A stretch of 64,000 nt of DNA from Kushneria phosphatilytica. GTDB taxonomy: Bacteria > Pseudomonadota > Gammaproteobacteria > Pseudomonadales > Halomonadaceae. Positions within the stretch are counted from its first letter, which is position 1, and every line of letters begins with the position of its first letter. The notes below the pieces were generated by a model. It was not told where the DNA came from. It worked only from the letters and a program-made list of their open reading frames with translations, and searched no databases. The stretch spans positions 3,410,001 to 3,474,000 of the forward strand of contig NZ_CP043420.1 of the NCBI RefSeq assembly GCF_008247605.1. Reading direction: 5' to 3'. Positions 62,000 through 64,000 of the stretch are shown here, piece by piece. The position numbers and the translations under genes were made by a program.

Positions 62000-62027
62000 A
62001 TAACGATAGGCGCAAGGATCAGGGAAC

Positions 62028-64000
62028 ATGCCACATCAATACACCCGCTATCGGCTCCGCCGCCATGCCATTGGTCAGCCACTGCTCTGCGGTGTCCTGC
62101 TGGTGGGTACGCTACCGGCCACCAACACCTACGCCGAGGAGATTGGCAGCCAGTCACAGGTCGTGGTGTCCGCGTCCTCTCTGGTGGATATCACCGGCCC
62201 CACCGAGGGGTATCGGGTCTCGGCCAGCGACGCCGCAACCAAAACCGCCACGCCGCTGATCGAGACGGCACGCACAGTCGATGTGATTACCCGGGCGCAG
62301 CTTGATGATCAGAACGTGCAGAACATGAACGATGCCCTGCTCTATACCCCCGGTGCCTTTACCGGCCTGGCCGGCGCCTCCAAACGCTCCGATGTAGTCG
62401 CACTGAGGGGCTTTCACGGCGGTGATGTCTCCAACACCTTTCTCGACGGCATGCGGCTGCAGAGCGACCCGGGCGCCTATTCGGCGATCCAGATCGACCC
62501 CTTCTTCCTGGAGCGCATTGATGTTCTCAAGGGCCCGGCCGCCAGCCTCTACGGGCGCAGCATGCCGGGCGGGTTGGTCGATTTCACTACCAAACGACCC
62601 CGCAGCGAGCAGCAGGGATTGCTGCGGATGAGCTACGGCAGCTTCGACAACCGCTTGCTCGGGCTCGATCTTACCGGCCCGGTGGGCGATGGTGACTGGG
62701 CCGATTATCGCTTCACTGCCCTGGGCAGCGCGTCCAACACCCAGTTCGATGTCGCCGGGCGTGAGCGCTATGCCGTCATGCCGCAGGTTGAGCTGCATCC
62801 CTCGGAGGATACCGATCTGCTGCTGCAGGCCTACCTGCAGCACGATCCGGCCGGTGACTTCCACGGTGCAGTCCCCTATGACCTGAGCGTTGATGACGCG
62901 CGCTTCGGACGTACCGTTGATCCCGACTTCTCCGATGCCGACCCCGCTCATGACGTGTTCAAGCGTGATCAGCGCATTTTCTCCGCGCAGCTCGAGCATC
63001 GCATCAGCGACAACCTGACCGTCAACTCGCAGCTGCGCTACATCAACATGGATGTAGAGCTCGAACAGGTCTATCAGGGCGGTTTCAGCGGCAATGGTGC
63101 CGAGCTTTTGCGCTACTACTCCGGCGCCAGCGAAGACCTCGAAGCGCTCTCCACCGATAACCGGCTGACCTGGGAGATCGACACCGGCGCGCTGTCCCAC
63201 ACGCTGCTGGCCGGAGTGGACTATCAGTGGCGCCACAACGATGCCGATTTCTCGAGTGCCGGCGCCACCCCGCTGGACCCTTTCAACCCTGATTACTCGG
63301 ACGACTCGCTGACCAGCGAACCAGCCGTTTACAGCCGTCAGGCGCGGGAGGTGCAGCAGGCTGGTGTCTATCTCCAGGATCAGATTCAACTGGGCGGCTG
63401 GCGACTGACACTGGGTGGGCGTCAGGATTATCTTGATCGCGACTACCACTCGAAACTGACCGGGGCTACGGACAGCCGCAGCGATCATCACTTTTCCGGC
63501 CAGGCCTCGTTGCTCTATCGTTTCGACTCCGGTATCGCGCCCTATTACAGCTACAGTGAATCCTTCAATCCGAGTGCCGATTCCAGCGTTGACGGCGTGG
63601 TACCCGCCCCGGTAGAGAGCTTCCAGCATGAGATCGGCATCAAGTATCAACCGCCGGGCACCCGGGATCTCTATTCGATTGCCTTTTACGACCTGACCCA
63701 ACAGAACGTCCAGCAGCGCGCCAGCGTGACGCCGGTGCGCTACATCGGGGTCGGCGATATTCGCTCACGGGGCGTTGAGCTTTCCGCGCGGGCCGCTCTC
63801 ACCGAGCGACTCCGGGTGATCGCCGGCTACAGCTACAACAACATCGAGTACCGGGATGACAACAACAGCGTCAGCCCTGCCATCGAAGCGGGCAATACGC
63901 CGGTGCTGTCGCCGAAACAGATGGCTTCGCTGTGGCTGGCCTATGACTTTCCGCGCGGCGTGCGTGGCGGCGTGGGAACGCGCTGGGTGGATGAAAGCCA
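62028..64000 (+). CDS. TonB-dependent siderophore receptor, partial at window end
   Basis: At least 657 residues; the 3' end lies beyond the window. A signal peptide (hydrophobic core about residues 16-30, cleavage near TYAEE at 35-37) is followed by a plug domain: TATPLIETARTVDVITRAQL, ALLYTPGAF, VALRGFHGGDVSNTFLDGMRL, ERIDVLKGPAASLYGRSMPGGLVDF. Beta-barrel strands rich in aromatic and Tyr/Asp residues follow. These proteins import ferric siderophores through the outer membrane using TonB energy. The plug resembles the FhuA/FhuE/ferrioxamine group (inference). CAGGGAAC precedes ATG 62028; Fur-box-like site and AraC regulator are just upstream. Confidence 0.93.
   Translation, partial: MPHQYTRYRLRRHAIGQPLLCGVLLVGTLPATNTYAEEIGSQSQVVVSASSLVDITGPTEGYRVSASDAATKTATPLIETARTVDVITRAQLDDQNVQNMNDALLYTPGAFTGLAGASKRSDVVALRGFHGGDVSNTFLDGMRLQSDPGAYSAIQIDPFFLERIDVLKGPAASLYGRSMPGGLVDFTTKRPRSEQQGLLRMSYGSFDNRLLGLDLTGPVGDGDWADYRFTALGSASNTQFDVAGRERYAVMPQVELHPSEDTDLLLQAYLQHDPAGDFHGAVPYDLSVDDARFGRTVDPDFSDADPAHDVFKRDQRIFSAQLEHRISDNLTVNSQLRYINMDVELEQVYQGGFSGNGAELLRYYSGASEDLEALSTDNRLTWEIDTGALSHTLLAGVDYQWRHNDADFSSAGATPLDPFNPDYSDDSLTSEPAVYSRQAREVQQAGVYLQDQIQLGGWRLTLGGRQDYLDRDYHSKLTGATDSRSDHHFSGQASLLYRFDSGIAPYYSYSESFNPSADSSVDGVVPAPVESFQHEIGIKYQPPGTRDLYSIAFYDLTQQNVQQRASVTPVRYIGVGDIRSRGVELSARAALTERLRVIAGYSYNNIEYRDDNNSVSPAIEAGNTPVLSPKQMASLWLAYDFPRGVRGGVGTRWVDES

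Noticed and set aside
62154..63701. Leftward open frame of 515 codons
   Set aside because: Lies wholly antisense to the clear TonB-receptor gene; in high-GC DNA such mirror frames are expected.

Overview
This window reads as chromosomal DNA of a high-GC, metabolically versatile gammaproteobacterium. The gene families (POT peptide permease, MHS-type shikimate permease, C69 dipeptidase, paired Hsp20 genes, GH15 enzyme, RhlE helicase, a Csr/Rsm-type RNA) fit Halomonadaceae (Halomonas/Kushneria-like) best. That placement is an inference from remembered protein resemblance, not a database result. I see no prophage, transposase, integrase, CRISPR array, rRNA or tRNA.

Layout. 0.2-7.2 kb: a CBS-domain protein, then a leftward operon pxpA-pxpBC-biotin carboxylase/BCCP behind an NRAMP-like transporter, with a divergent GntR/FCD regulator. 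7.2-18.3 kb: housekeeping and small genes (SDR, UbiX-like flavin prenyltransferase, QuiC/AsbF-like TIM barrel, RNase Z, YetF-like protein, DUF4174, GFA, MAPEG, two small secreted proteins, GH15 enzyme, membrane-tailed SDR, NagD-like phosphatase). 18.3-19.4 kb: a protein-free, AT-rich gap holding a leftward CsrB/RsmZ-type small RNA with eight GGA-loop hairpins and a terminator. 19.4-28 kb: pirin, rbsD-rbsK, a C69 peptidase, and a leftward ribose-type ABC importer. 28.4-32.7 kb: aroQ, shiA, guanine deaminase and hydroxyisourate hydrolase, with two clusters of REP-like palindromes. 32.9-47.5 kb: methyltransferase, App1-like phosphatase, RhlE, membrane proteins, homocysteine methyltransferase, POT transporter, aminopeptidase P, MetE-core protein, DUF427 protein and a PQQ-type sugar dehydrogenase. 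47.6-49.3 kb: two Hsp20 genes with candidate heat-shock promoter and RNA-thermometer leaders. 49.3-52.7 kb: Tat-exported aldo/keto reductase, Dcm-like methyltransferase, LysE exporter. 52.9-60.8 kb: a sugar-acid catabolic locus (AraD1-KGSADH fusion, GntP permease, 3-hydroxyacid dehydrogenase, TIM-barrel isomerase, LysR regulator). 60.9-64 kb: an AraC regulator and a TonB-dependent siderophore receptor, each behind a Fur-box-like palindrome; the receptor runs off the end.

How genes work together. The pxp locus encodes biotin carboxylase, biotin carrier and an AHS1-AHS2 protein homologous to the carboxyltransferase half of urea carboxylase, so it may form a complete split carboxylase. AroQ, ShiA and the QuiC/AsbF-like enzyme can be joined into shikimate/quinate uptake and conversion to protocatechuate, although they are dispersed. 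GuaD and UraH belong to purine degradation. RbsD/RbsK and the ABC importer form a ribose-type uptake and phosphorylation set on opposite strands.
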